In this document: positions 42,883 to 51,214 of the stretch, one piece after another
Layout: each line of letters begins with the position of its first letter
Numbering within the stretch: the first letter of the stretch is position 1
NCBI GenBank assembly: GCA_046327745.1
Contig: JAXLXV010000008.1
Coordinates: 496,001-560,000, forward strand
Reading direction: 5' to 3'
Origin: JABAQJ01 sp046327745
GTDB lineage: Bacteria > Gemmatimonadota > Gemmatimonadetes > Gemmatimonadales > Gemmatimonadaceae
DNA: 64,000 nucleotides
Translations under genes and position numbers: made by a program
The notes under the pieces: model-generated
Database searches by the model: none
Seen by the model: only the letters and a program-made list of their open reading frames with translations
What the model was told of the DNA's origin: nothing

Positions 42883-44844
42883 TTACTTGCTGGCCGCGCG
42901 ACTCGGGTGCGCAAGACTGTCGGTGCCGAAGTACAAAGCGCCCTGACGATAGAGTCGGTCCGCTGCGCTAAAGTAGGCGACTGCGTCGCGAATGGCTTCA
43001 CGACCGGCGGAGTCCGGATTCGTCACGCGGGTGAGCGCCTCACTGCCCTTGTCGTAACGATACAAGGTGGTTGCACCTCGCAGCCCGAGCACGGCGACGT
43101 AGCTGCCACGCATGAGCGCGATCTCGTTGTTATGTGTCATGAGCGCGCGACCTTCCTGTTCCGGTGTGGCGAAGGCGTCCCGGCCAAAAAACTTCGACTC
43201 GTACGAGAGCCCCAGCTGAGCCAGTATGGTTGACGGGAGATCGAGCGCGGACATCATAGTCGGAATTCGCTTGCCCGCTGGGATGACGGAGGGTGCGTAA
43301 AACAGGATCGGGATTTCGTAACTCGGAATCGGCAGCTCCGAGGCGCCGTACACGCGCGCGCCGTGATCACCCATCAGGATGAACAGCGTGCTGTCGAACC
43401 ACGGGTGCGCCTTGGCCTTGCGCATAAAATCGCCTAACGCCCAATCCGCGTACTGCACGGCGTTCACCCGCCAGTGCTTCTCAGGATCGGCGGCTATTCG
43501 TCCCGTCGGGTACGTGTAGGGTTTGTGGTTGGAGACGCTGAGGATGAGGTTGAAAAATGGCTTGCCGGACGCGGCCTGTTGATCCATCACGCCCAAGGCA
43601 TGATTGAATAGAAATTCGTCGGCCACGCCCCACGCCGTGGTGAAGGCGGTGTCGGTGATGTCCTTCTGTTCGATGACGCGTTCCATGCCGTTGTTCCGCA
43701 TGTACTCACCCATGCCGTCGAACAGGGCGCGTCCGCCGTAGATGAACGTGGTGGAGTAGCCCGCGGCGCGGAGTACCTCCGGCAGCGTGAACAATCCGTG
43801 CGACGCCGGCCGTCGCACGATCGAGATGCCGGGAAGGGGAGGTATGGACGACGTGGTCGCCTCCAAGGCGCGGATCGTACGATTACCGGTCGAGTATGCG
43901 TTGGCAAAGAGCGTCCCTTCGGTGATCAGCGAGTCGAACCGCGGGGTGAGCGTCGTGTCTCGCGGGTGCAGAGCGCCCACCAGCAGGGATCCCAGCGATT
44001 CCTCGAGGACCAGGACGACGTTCAGTCGTCGCGGTGAATTCACGGCCGCTATGCGCCGTCGCGTGGTGCCTGACTGAAGCGACGAGGTATCCAGCTGCGG
44101 TTCACTGAGCAGTCGTCGCAACCGCGCACTCTGTTCTTCCACGGGCGCCGTGACGTACCAGCCTTCGTATGGTGCGTCCTGGCCCATGAAGGCGAGCCAC
44201 CACGTGTAGTAGCCGTTGAGCGCGACTTCGTTGAGTTCACGATCTTCCGAGACGCGAGCCCATTCCGGCCGTACCACGAGCGTCAGTATGCCTAACGCTG
44301 CAGTATACACTCCAAGCGTTGCCCAGCGGCGAGGTGCCGGGGTCACGCTCTCGAATGCTTGGGCGAGGGGTTGGCGGATCGCGCGCACGGCCAACGCCGC
44401 CATGGCCACGACACCGACCAACACGGGAATGAGGGGATAGCTCTCCCAGATGTTGTTGACGACTTCCGTGGGGTAAATCAGGTAGTCCACGGCCACGAAA
44501 TTGAAGCGGCCGGTGAATTCATCAAAAAAGAAATACTCGGTGGCGGCGACGAAGATGGCGAAGCCGGCCGAGATGAAGAACCCGGCACGCACCAAGCCGC
44601 GATTGATCGGGCGATGAAACCAACGTTCGGTAGTCAGCGCGAGGTACAACACGAAGGGCGCCAGCAGCCACAGGGCGGCGAGCACGTCGTACAGCTCACC
44701 GATGGCCAGGGCGTGCATCACTTGCCCGCCCGACGCCGAGTGCTGGGAGCGCCCAAAGGTGAGAATGACCAGTCGCGTAAGGAAAGCGACGATCAACCAG
44801 CCGACAAACGCGATACGGACGAGGCGAAAACGCGAGCGACTCAC
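42883..44844 (-). CDS. LTA synthase family sulfatase
   Basis: This 653-residue membrane enzyme has five N-terminal transmembrane helices (residues about 8-200) and a C-terminal sulfatase-fold domain of the LtaS/MdoB type: NVVLVLEESLG (metal aspartate or glutamate region), YSTGNRTIRALEATTSS with the nucleophile threonine, SVSNHKPYTYPTGR and LFILMGDHGARVYG. Relatives transfer phosphoglycerol or phosphoethanolamine onto envelope glycans or lipids. In a Gram-negative-type cell the acceptor could be a periplasmic glucan or lipid. The substrate is not shown by the sequence. Confidence 0.87.
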   Translation of the reverse strand: MSRSRFRLVRIAFVGWLIVAFLTRLVILTFGRSQHSASGGQVMHALAIGELYDVLAALWLLAPFVLYLALTTERWFHRPINRGLVRAGFFISAGFAIFVAATEYFFFDEFTGRFNFVAVDYLIYPTEVVNNIWESYPLIPVLVGVVAMAALAVRAIRQPLAQAFESVTPAPRRWATLGVYTAALGILTLVVRPEWARVSEDRELNEVALNGYYTWWLAFMGQDAPYEGWYVTAPVEEQSARLRRLLSEPQLDTSSLQSGTTRRRIAAVNSPRRLNVVLVLEESLGSLLVGALHPRDTTLTPRFDSLITEGTLFANAYSTGNRTIRALEATTSSIPPLPGISIVRRPASHGLFTLPEVLRAAGYSTTFIYGGRALFDGMGEYMRNNGMERVIEQKDITDTAFTTAWGVADEFLFNHALGVMDQQAASGKPFFNLILSVSNHKPYTYPTGRIAADPEKHWRVNAVQYADWALGDFMRKAKAHPWFDSTLFILMGDHGARVYGASELPIPSYEIPILFYAPSVIPAGKRIPTMMSALDLPSTILAQLGLSYESKFFGRDAFATPEQEGRALMTHNNEIALMRGSYVAVLGLRGATTLYRYDKGSEALTRVTNPDSAGREAIRDAVAYFSAADRLYRQGALYFGTDSLAHPSRAASK

Positions 44845-44916
44845 GAGCTTGCAGTAGCGGGAGTTGGAATGAACGGTGTCCGAGCGACCGACGAAGTGTA
44901 ACCAGTCGCGCGTTGG

Positions 44917-45402
44917 TTATTGACGCGCGCTTTGGCGAGTGGCGGCCGGCGCACCGCGCGCGAACGCGATGTAGTCCGTGGGGGCGGGCGTTCCTCCGCT
45001 GCGTCGCACCAGCAACGACACCTGCCCGCGATGATACGCGCCATGCAGCGCGACGTGCAGCAGGATGTCGTCCAGTGGGGTTGTAAACGACTTTCCGGCC
45101 GTATTCACGTACGAGATCGCGGTCTGCAAGTCGTTAGGTGATGCGGCATCCAGCACGGCGCGAAAGCCGGTGATGTTCTCGGCCGCATACCACGCTGCTT
45201 CGTCCACCGTGAGCTTCGGCCACACCGCCAGTCGTGGAGACTCCTGCTGGATCCGGGTGAGCCAGATGTGTTCCGCGCCGATGACATGCGCGAAGTACTC
45301 GAGTGCGGCTGGGTCCGACCCGGGAGCCGCCTGAAGGCCCGCGATCACTTGATCGTCGGCCCAGGCCATGTGGTCGAACAGGCGGTGAAGGTGCGATGTC
45401 AT
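44917..45402 (-). CDS. DinB-family metalloprotein
   Basis: This 161-residue protein is a DinB/YfiT-like four-helix bundle. Metal ligands are the histidines of HLHRLFDHMAWADDQV, ALEYFAHVIGAEHIW and LLHVALHGAYHRGQV, the last being the HxxxH motif. Family members include bacillithiol-related transferases and stress proteins. The ATG at 45402 begins next to the first helix; one at 45411 adds three residues. The gene lies 72 bases upstream of the LTA-synthase-like gene on the same strand. Confidence 0.85.
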   Translation of the reverse strand: MTSHLHRLFDHMAWADDQVIAGLQAAPGSDPAALEYFAHVIGAEHIWLTRIQQESPRLAVWPKLTVDEAAWYAAENITGFRAVLDAASPNDLQTAISYVNTAGKSFTTPLDDILLHVALHGAYHRGQVSLLVRRSGGTPAPTDYIAFARGAPAATRQSARQ

Positions 45403-45865
45403 GAAGGGCACCTCGTCGGAGAAGTAGAGACAAACGGGCAGCGACGTTGTATCGCATGGAATATGTTGGGTCGCTCCTCGTCAACGGCTCCAGCCGGTGC
45501 GGTGTCGTCGGAGAGGTGCGTTGGGTTGGGGCGGCATGTCGGCGACGGCGCGCGATCGGGGATGGGACAGTGGCCGCGCCGAGCGGGTGGGGTCCGTCGC
45601 GGCGCCCCCGGTGCCACCCTCGTGGACGAGAGCCGTCGCGAGGTCATCCTGACGGACAAATGAGGAAAGACCGGCCGTCGACTGAAAGTGAGCTGACGGA
45701 CTCCTGCGCCACTTGTGGGCCTCGGGGGCGGAGGAGTGCGGGTCATGACGGGGCGACGAAGGGCTGGGAGTGGACGTGCATTGACCGACGCCCGTTGTGC
45801 AACGACGTTTGGGCGACGCGCTCCCGGCTCCATGTTGCGCTGCTTCCCTCTCGTCATCTCACCCG
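45403..45865. other. Intergenic region before the first propeller gene
   Basis: This 460-base stretch separates the DinB gene and the first Ig/LVIVD gene, which diverge. A 140-residue frame crosses it but its composition and lack of start signal argue against a gene. TTGACC near 45780 could be a minus-35, with no good minus-10. No tRNA or repeat was recognised. Confidence 0.4.
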
Positions 45866-47884
45866 ATGAAACCAACGCGTAGCTTCCGCGTCGGCGCCGC
45901 TTTGGCGCTGGCCGCCTCCGTGCCGTCCGCGCTCCGAGCGCAAGGTTCGGGGATGAATCTGGTGGTCTCACCGACCGTGCACCGCATGGTGGCCCGGGAC
46001 ACGTTGCGTCTGACGGCGCAGCTCGTCGACGGCAGCGGTGCGCCGGTAAAGGGAGCGACCATCCGGTATTTCGCCGGTGGTGGCTCGTTCGAGGCCCATG
46101 TGGACTCGACAGGCCTCATCCATTCCGGCGCGGTGGGGCGTGTGCCGGTGGTTGTGTCGGCGCTAGTGCCTGGCAGCCGACCGATCGTGAAGCGCGTGGA
46201 AGTCGATATGGTGCCTGGGCCAGCGGCGACCGTCGACATTTCCCCTCGACCGCAGCGGTTGTTGGTTGGTCAGCGGCTTCCGCTTCAGGCGCTGGCGCGA
46301 TCGGCGGCCGGTGATTCGGCCACGGAGATGATTCGATGGAGTTCGAGTGCACCCGCAGTAGTGAGGGTGGGAGTGGATGGCGTGGCGACGGCACTCGGAG
46401 CTGGCAAGGCACGGATTAGCGCGGCAGCGGGATCAGCGAGTGGCAGCGTTGAGGTGAACGTCAGCGCGCTTACTGGCGGCACCATGAGCGTGACGCCATC
46501 GAGCGCCAAGGCGCGTCAAGGTGACGTGGTGCGCTTTGTGGCCCAGGTGAAGGACGGGTCGGGTCGCGTCATCGAGGGAATCACGCCGGCGTGGTCGATG
46601 TCCCCGGGTCGCGGTGATATTGGAGCTGACGGATCGTTCGTCGGCTATGAGCCGGGGACGTACGCGGTGACGGCCAACGTTGGAAAGATCTCGGCGACGG
46701 CGTCGGTCGCGTTGTCGGAGCGGAACGTCCGCAAGAAGCCGACCGTGGTTGGATCGGTATTGCGCACCGCCTTCGTCACGTCCGAGGTCTGGGTTCACCC
46801 CAATGGCAAGGTTGCCTACCTGGGCACGCATGCCGGTGGCGATCGCTTTTACGTCATCGACATCAGCGATGCTTCCAAGCCCACGGTCGTTGACTCGGTG
46901 ACGGACAACTTCCGCGTCGTGAACGACATCATGACCGACGAGAAGGGCGAAATCCTCGTGTTCACCCGGGAGGGAGCCGATAACCGCAAGAACGGGATTG
47001 TCATCTGCACGCTGCAGGACCCCCTGCATCCCAAGAAGGTTGCCGATTTCACCACGGACCTAACGAGCGGCGTGCACTCGGCGTTCATCTACACGGATCC
47101 CAAGTACGGCCGCCATGTGTACCTCACGAACGACGCGACGGGCGCGGTGCATATCGTGAACATCGACGATCCGGCGAATCCCCGTGAGGCGTCCCGCTGG
47201 ACGACCAAAGCCGTGGAAGCTGGGCGCATGCTGCATGACATCGACGTGCAGAATGGGTTGCTCTACGGCAGCTGGTGGAATGACGGCCTGGTGATCCTGG
47301 ACGTCGGCAATGGCGTAAAGGGGGGGACACCATCCAGTCCGAAGCTCGTGTCGCAGTACAAGTACGACCTGGACGCGCTCTACAAGAGCCGTGTGGAGCT
47401 GGAAAGTGGCGCCGGTTACATTCGCGGCACCCATACGGCGTGGCGCTACAAGAACTATGTGTTTATCGCCGATGAGGTGTTTGGACCGGAGCAGGTGACG
47501 GCAGCGTTAGGCGGTCGAGTGGGGCGTGCGTATGGGCGCCTGCAGGCGATCGACGTGAGCGATATCGAACACCCGAAGTCCGTTGCCTGGTATGAACCAG
47601 AGTTCGGGGGCGTGCACAATGTGTGGGTGACCGGTGACACGCTTTACATGGGTGCCTACAACTCCGGCTTCCATGCATTTGACGTGTCGGGAGAGTTGAA
47701 GGGCAATCTGCGGGAGCAGGGGCGCGAAATCGCGCACTATCAACCGCAGTCGCCTAACGGCAAGATTCCCAACGCCACCATGACGTGGGGCGTGGTCGTC
47801 AAGAACAACTTGGCCTTTGTGAACGACATGAACTCCGGGTTGTGGATCGTTCGACTGGATCCGCGACAGACGGTGGTCCCATGA
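45866..47884 (+). CDS. Secreted Ig-like/LVIVD beta-propeller protein, copy 1
   Basis: This 672-residue exported protein has a signal peptide (FRVGAALALAASVPSALRAQG). Residues about 30-285 are three Ig-like (BIG2-type) modules, such as ARDTLRLTAQLVDGSGAPVKGATIRYF and TPSSAKARQGDVVRFVAQVKDGSGRVIEG. Residues about 300-665 are LVIVD propeller repeats: VWVHPNGKVAYLGTHAGGDRFYVIDISDASKP, HVYLTNDATGAVHIVNIDDPANP and GLLYGSWWNDGLVILDVGNG. It probably acts outside the inner membrane as a binding or scaffold protein; no catalytic motif is seen. It overlaps its tandem copy by ATGA. Confidence 0.85.
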   Translation: MKPTRSFRVGAALALAASVPSALRAQGSGMNLVVSPTVHRMVARDTLRLTAQLVDGSGAPVKGATIRYFAGGGSFEAHVDSTGLIHSGAVGRVPVVVSALVPGSRPIVKRVEVDMVPGPAATVDISPRPQRLLVGQRLPLQALARSAAGDSATEMIRWSSSAPAVVRVGVDGVATALGAGKARISAAAGSASGSVEVNVSALTGGTMSVTPSSAKARQGDVVRFVAQVKDGSGRVIEGITPAWSMSPGRGDIGADGSFVGYEPGTYAVTANVGKISATASVALSERNVRKKPTVVGSVLRTAFVTSEVWVHPNGKVAYLGTHAGGDRFYVIDISDASKPTVVDSVTDNFRVVNDIMTDEKGEILVFTREGADNRKNGIVICTLQDPLHPKKVADFTTDLTSGVHSAFIYTDPKYGRHVYLTNDATGAVHIVNIDDPANPREASRWTTKAVEAGRMLHDIDVQNGLLYGSWWNDGLVILDVGNGVKGGTPSSPKLVSQYKYDLDALYKSRVELESGAGYIRGTHTAWRYKNYVFIADEVFGPEQVTAALGGRVGRAYGRLQAIDVSDIEHPKSVAWYEPEFGGVHNVWVTGDTLYMGAYNSGFHAFDVSGELKGNLREQGREIAHYQPQSPNGKIPNATMTWGVVVKNNLAFVNDMNSGLWIVRLDPRQTVVP

Positions 47885-49896
47885 CGTACCGTCGCCTGAT
47901 GTCGATCATGCGCGCGACGGCGATGGTGCCTGCCGCAACGCTCCTTTCCGCGGCGGTGTTGTCCGCGCAGGCGCCGCGTCTTGTGGTGACGCCGCCAGCG
48001 CCGCGCATGGCCGCGGGAGATACACTGCGACTGACCGCGAAGGCTGTCGATGCGTCCGGGCAGCCGCTGCCGAACGTGCAGTATCGTTTTCAGGTCGCCG
48101 GAGGGGACAATCAGGCTGGAATCGATTCCACCGGTCTGGTGACAGCCACGGCGCCCGGGACAACCGTCGTTGCGGCTGTCGGGTTGATCGCTGGACAACG
48201 GCCTCTGGTACAGCGAGTCACTATTGCGATCGGCCCCGGTCAAGCCACCCGACTGGTGCTTTCGCCGTCGGTATCGCGGTTGGCGGTGGGCCAACGCGTG
48301 CGACTGGTAGCGCAGCTCTTTTCGGCAGCGAACGACCCGGCCACCGACGCCATTCGGTGGAGCTCCACCGCCCCCGGCGTGGTGAGCGTCAGCGAACAAG
48401 GCGTGCTGACCGCTGTGGCGCCTGGCCGGGCCAGGCTCAACGTGGCAGCCGGCCGCGCCTCGGCAGCGGTTGAGCTGACGGTTGTCCAGGACAATCTGGC
48501 GCGGCTCGAGTTGTCGCCGGCCAACGTCGACGCGCGGCAGGGCGACGTGGTTCGTTTCAAGGCCAAGGCGGTCGATCGTTTCGGTAAGCCGGTCGACGGC
48601 CTTACTCCCACGTGGTCGATGGCCGGTGGGACGGGGGTCATCGATGGCGACGGCGCCTTCGTTGGCTATGAAGCCGCGACCTACACCATCACCGCCTCAA
48701 TCGGCAACCGGACTGCTGAGACGTTGGTGAAGCTGGCGGAGCGCGACGTTCGGCGCTCGGCGACGCTCATGGGGTCCATCGTACGCTCGGCGTTCTCCAC
48801 GTCGGAGGTCTGGGTCCACCCCAACGGCAAGGTGGCCTATCTCGGTACGTTAGGCGACCGCCTGTACACCATCAATATCACGGATCCGACCAAGCCGACC
48901 ATCGTGGACTCCGTGGTCGCCAATACGCGGCATGTCAACGACATCATGACCTCCGCCGATGGCCGCGTGCTCGTCTTTACGCGCGAAAATGCCGACAACC
49001 GCCGGAACGGCATCGTCATCTGTACGCTCGACGACCCGCTGCACCCGAAACCCGTAGCGGAATTCACGGAAGGTGTCACAGCCGGCGTTCACTCCGCCTT
49101 CCTCTACACTCAGCCGAAGTACGGAACGCATGTCTACCTCACGAATGACGGCACCGGCGCCGTTCATGTCATCGACATCAACGACCCCAGCCATCCAAAG
49201 CAGGTCGCCGTCTGGAAGACACCGCGCGCCGACGCTGGGCGCTATCTGCACGATATCGATGTGCAGGATGGATTGCTCTACGGATCTTGGTGGAACGACG
49301 GACTTGTCGTGCTCGACATCGGCAATGGCATGAAGGGCGGATCGCCGTCCAATCCGCAGTTCGTTTCACAATTCAAGTACGATCTTGACCGCCTGTACCG
49401 TGACCTGTCGTCGCAGGACCCCGCCGGCTACATCAGGGGCACCCACACCGCGTGGCGGCACGGAAAGTATGTGTTCATTGCCGATGAAGTCTTCGCTCAC
49501 GCCGACATTCAAAATGTCCTGCAGAAGCGCATTGGACGCGCGTATGGGACGCTACAGGTGATCGACGTCAGCGACATCGCGAACCCGAAGTCAGTGGCCA
49601 CGTACACGCCGGAGTACGGCGGCGTCCACAATATCTGGGTCGCTGGCGACACCTTATATGTGGGTGCGTACAACGGCGGGTTCCACGCCTTCGACGTGTC
49701 CGGCGAGCTGCGTGGCGACCTCAAGGCGCAGGGCAGGGAAATCGCGAACTTCATGACGTGGTCGCCGAACGGAGCGATTCCCAACGCCGCCATGACCTGG
49801 GGGGCGGTGGTGAAGGACAATCTGGTCTTTGTGAACGACTTCAACTCGGGCCTGTTCATCCTGAAGCTGGAGCCTCGAAAGCAAGTCGTTCCGTAG
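47881..49896 (+). CDS. Secreted Ig-like/LVIVD beta-propeller protein, copy 2
   Basis: This 671-residue paralogue starts at ATG 47881, sharing ATGA with copy 1. It keeps the same plan: signal peptide (RATAMVPAATLLSAAVLSAQ), three Ig-like modules (LVVTPPAPRMAAGDTLRLTAKAVD, LELSPANVDARQGDVVRFKAKAVD) and the propeller (WVHPNGKVAYLGTLGDRLYTINITDP, YLTNDGTGAVHVIDINDPSHP, GLLYGSWWNDGLVVLDIGNG). The propeller is much better conserved among the three copies than the Ig-like part. It is a tandem duplication with coupled translation. A longer frame from 47785 is a read-through of copy 1's end and not used. Confidence 0.85.
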   Translation: MTYRRLMSIMRATAMVPAATLLSAAVLSAQAPRLVVTPPAPRMAAGDTLRLTAKAVDASGQPLPNVQYRFQVAGGDNQAGIDSTGLVTATAPGTTVVAAVGLIAGQRPLVQRVTIAIGPGQATRLVLSPSVSRLAVGQRVRLVAQLFSAANDPATDAIRWSSTAPGVVSVSEQGVLTAVAPGRARLNVAAGRASAAVELTVVQDNLARLELSPANVDARQGDVVRFKAKAVDRFGKPVDGLTPTWSMAGGTGVIDGDGAFVGYEAATYTITASIGNRTAETLVKLAERDVRRSATLMGSIVRSAFSTSEVWVHPNGKVAYLGTLGDRLYTINITDPTKPTIVDSVVANTRHVNDIMTSADGRVLVFTRENADNRRNGIVICTLDDPLHPKPVAEFTEGVTAGVHSAFLYTQPKYGTHVYLTNDGTGAVHVIDINDPSHPKQVAVWKTPRADAGRYLHDIDVQDGLLYGSWWNDGLVVLDIGNGMKGGSPSNPQFVSQFKYDLDRLYRDLSSQDPAGYIRGTHTAWRHGKYVFIADEVFAHADIQNVLQKRIGRAYGTLQVIDVSDIANPKSVATYTPEYGGVHNIWVAGDTLYVGAYNGGFHAFDVSGELRGDLKAQGREIANFMTWSPNGAIPNAAMTWGAVVKDNLVFVNDFNSGLFILKLEPRKQVVP

Positions 49897-49995
49897 CGAA
49901 CCGAACGCGAGTTAGGATGGCGGCAACGCTTTCGCCCCCCGACGTGACTGACGACGTGCGTAGTTGATCTCCGTCGCCGCACCTCGGGGGGTTGT

Positions 49996-51153
49996 ATGTC
50001 CATGCGTTGGATTGTGCTCGCCAGTCTCGCGGTAAACGGCTACCTCCCCGCGCAGGAGACGCTGTCGCGTGCCGCCAACGATCAAGCCTTTGCGGCAGGT
50101 GTGGATAGCGCGCTGTCCCGTTTGAGCGAACGGGGATGGTTCTCCGGCACTGTGCTGGTGATGCACGATCGCGCGACCGTGCTGTCTCGTTCGTACGGCT
50201 TCGCAGACCGCGTACACCGAGTGCCCAATGGAGCCGAGACGCGATTCAACATCGGTTCCATGAACAAGATGATGACGGCGGTCGCCATCATGCAGCTGGC
50301 GGAGGGGGGCAAGATCCGCCTGAGTGAGACCGTCGGGCGATACCTGCCGAACTATCCCAACGCCGCCGTTCGCGACAAGGTGACCCTATCCCAGTTGCTG
50401 ACGCATACCTCAGGCTTGGGTTCGTACTGGAATGAACGGTTTGAACGCGACAAGTCGCGCATTCAGACTGTGGACGACTACGTCGCGCTCTTTGTCGATG
50501 AACCGCTGTTGTTTGAGCCGGGCGCGCACTTTGAGTACAGCAACTCGGGCTTCATTGTCCTTGGCAAGATTGTGGAACAGGTGTCTGGCCAAACCTACGA
50601 GTCCTACGTTCGCGAACACATCTTCAAGCCGGCCGGCCTGACCGGCACGGACTTCTCGGCGATCGGCGATTCGCTTCCTACGCGAGCTATCGGGTACGTA
50701 CCCGAAGAAGACGTGGAGCTGAGTGATGCAGACGTCACCAAGCCGCCGCCGCGCATGGTCGCGAATTGGGCCACACTACCGAATCGTGGTGGGCCAGCGG
50801 GCGGCGGCTACACGACAGCGGGAGACCTGGTGCGTTTTGGGGATGCCCTGAACCGAGGAGATCTTCTGGGCCGAGCGTGGGTGGATTCCCTCTGGACGCC
50901 GCGCGTCAGCATGCCGCAAATGCCTACGCCGACGTCGTACGGCTACGGTTTCATGGTTCGCGACACGCCGTTAGGCAAGCGCATCGGTCACACCGGCGGG
51001 TCACCGGGCGTGGCGACGGCGTTTGACCTATATCCGGAGAGCGGCTACCGCGTCGTGGTCCTGACGAACAGCGATGGACCCGGATTCTTTCGCGCGATGC
51101 GCCTGATCGCGGCGACGTTACCCCTGCACAAGGGATCGTCATCCGGTTCGTAG
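49996..51153 (+). CDS. Secreted class C serine hydrolase
   Basis: This 385-residue hydrolase has a short signal peptide (MRWIVLASLAVNGYLPAQ). The catalytic SxxK is SMNK in FNIGSMNKMMTAVAI, the tyrosine motif YSN is in FEYSNSGFIV, and HTGGSPGVAT occupies the KTG-box place. It is the third class C hydrolase in this window and lies between propeller-protein genes, 99 bases after copy 2 on the same strand. Esterase, transpeptidase-like or D-aminopeptidase activity is possible. Confidence 0.85.
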   Translation: MSMRWIVLASLAVNGYLPAQETLSRAANDQAFAAGVDSALSRLSERGWFSGTVLVMHDRATVLSRSYGFADRVHRVPNGAETRFNIGSMNKMMTAVAIMQLAEGGKIRLSETVGRYLPNYPNAAVRDKVTLSQLLTHTSGLGSYWNERFERDKSRIQTVDDYVALFVDEPLLFEPGAHFEYSNSGFIVLGKIVEQVSGQTYESYVREHIFKPAGLTGTDFSAIGDSLPTRAIGYVPEEDVELSDADVTKPPPRMVANWATLPNRGGPAGGGYTTAGDLVRFGDALNRGDLLGRAWVDSLWTPRVSMPQMPTPTSYGYGFMVRDTPLGKRIGHTGGSPGVATAFDLYPESGYRVVVLTNSDGPGFFRAMRLIAATLPLHKGSSSGS

Positions 51154-51214
51154 CAAACATGGATAAGAGGCGCTTCCCAGCACGACCCGATGGCCGCCGA
51201 CCCTCCGTACCAAC

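Noticed and set aside
45447..45869. 140-residue plus-strand frame before the first propeller gene
   Set aside because: No ribosome site, Arg/Gly/Pro-rich chance-like sequence, and its end overlaps the well-supported start of copy 1.
13393..51153. Class C hydrolases as antibiotic-resistance beta-lactamases
   Set aside because: The SxxK and Tyr motifs are shared by many esterases and peptidases; the sequences lack features specific to AmpC, so resistance is not claimed.
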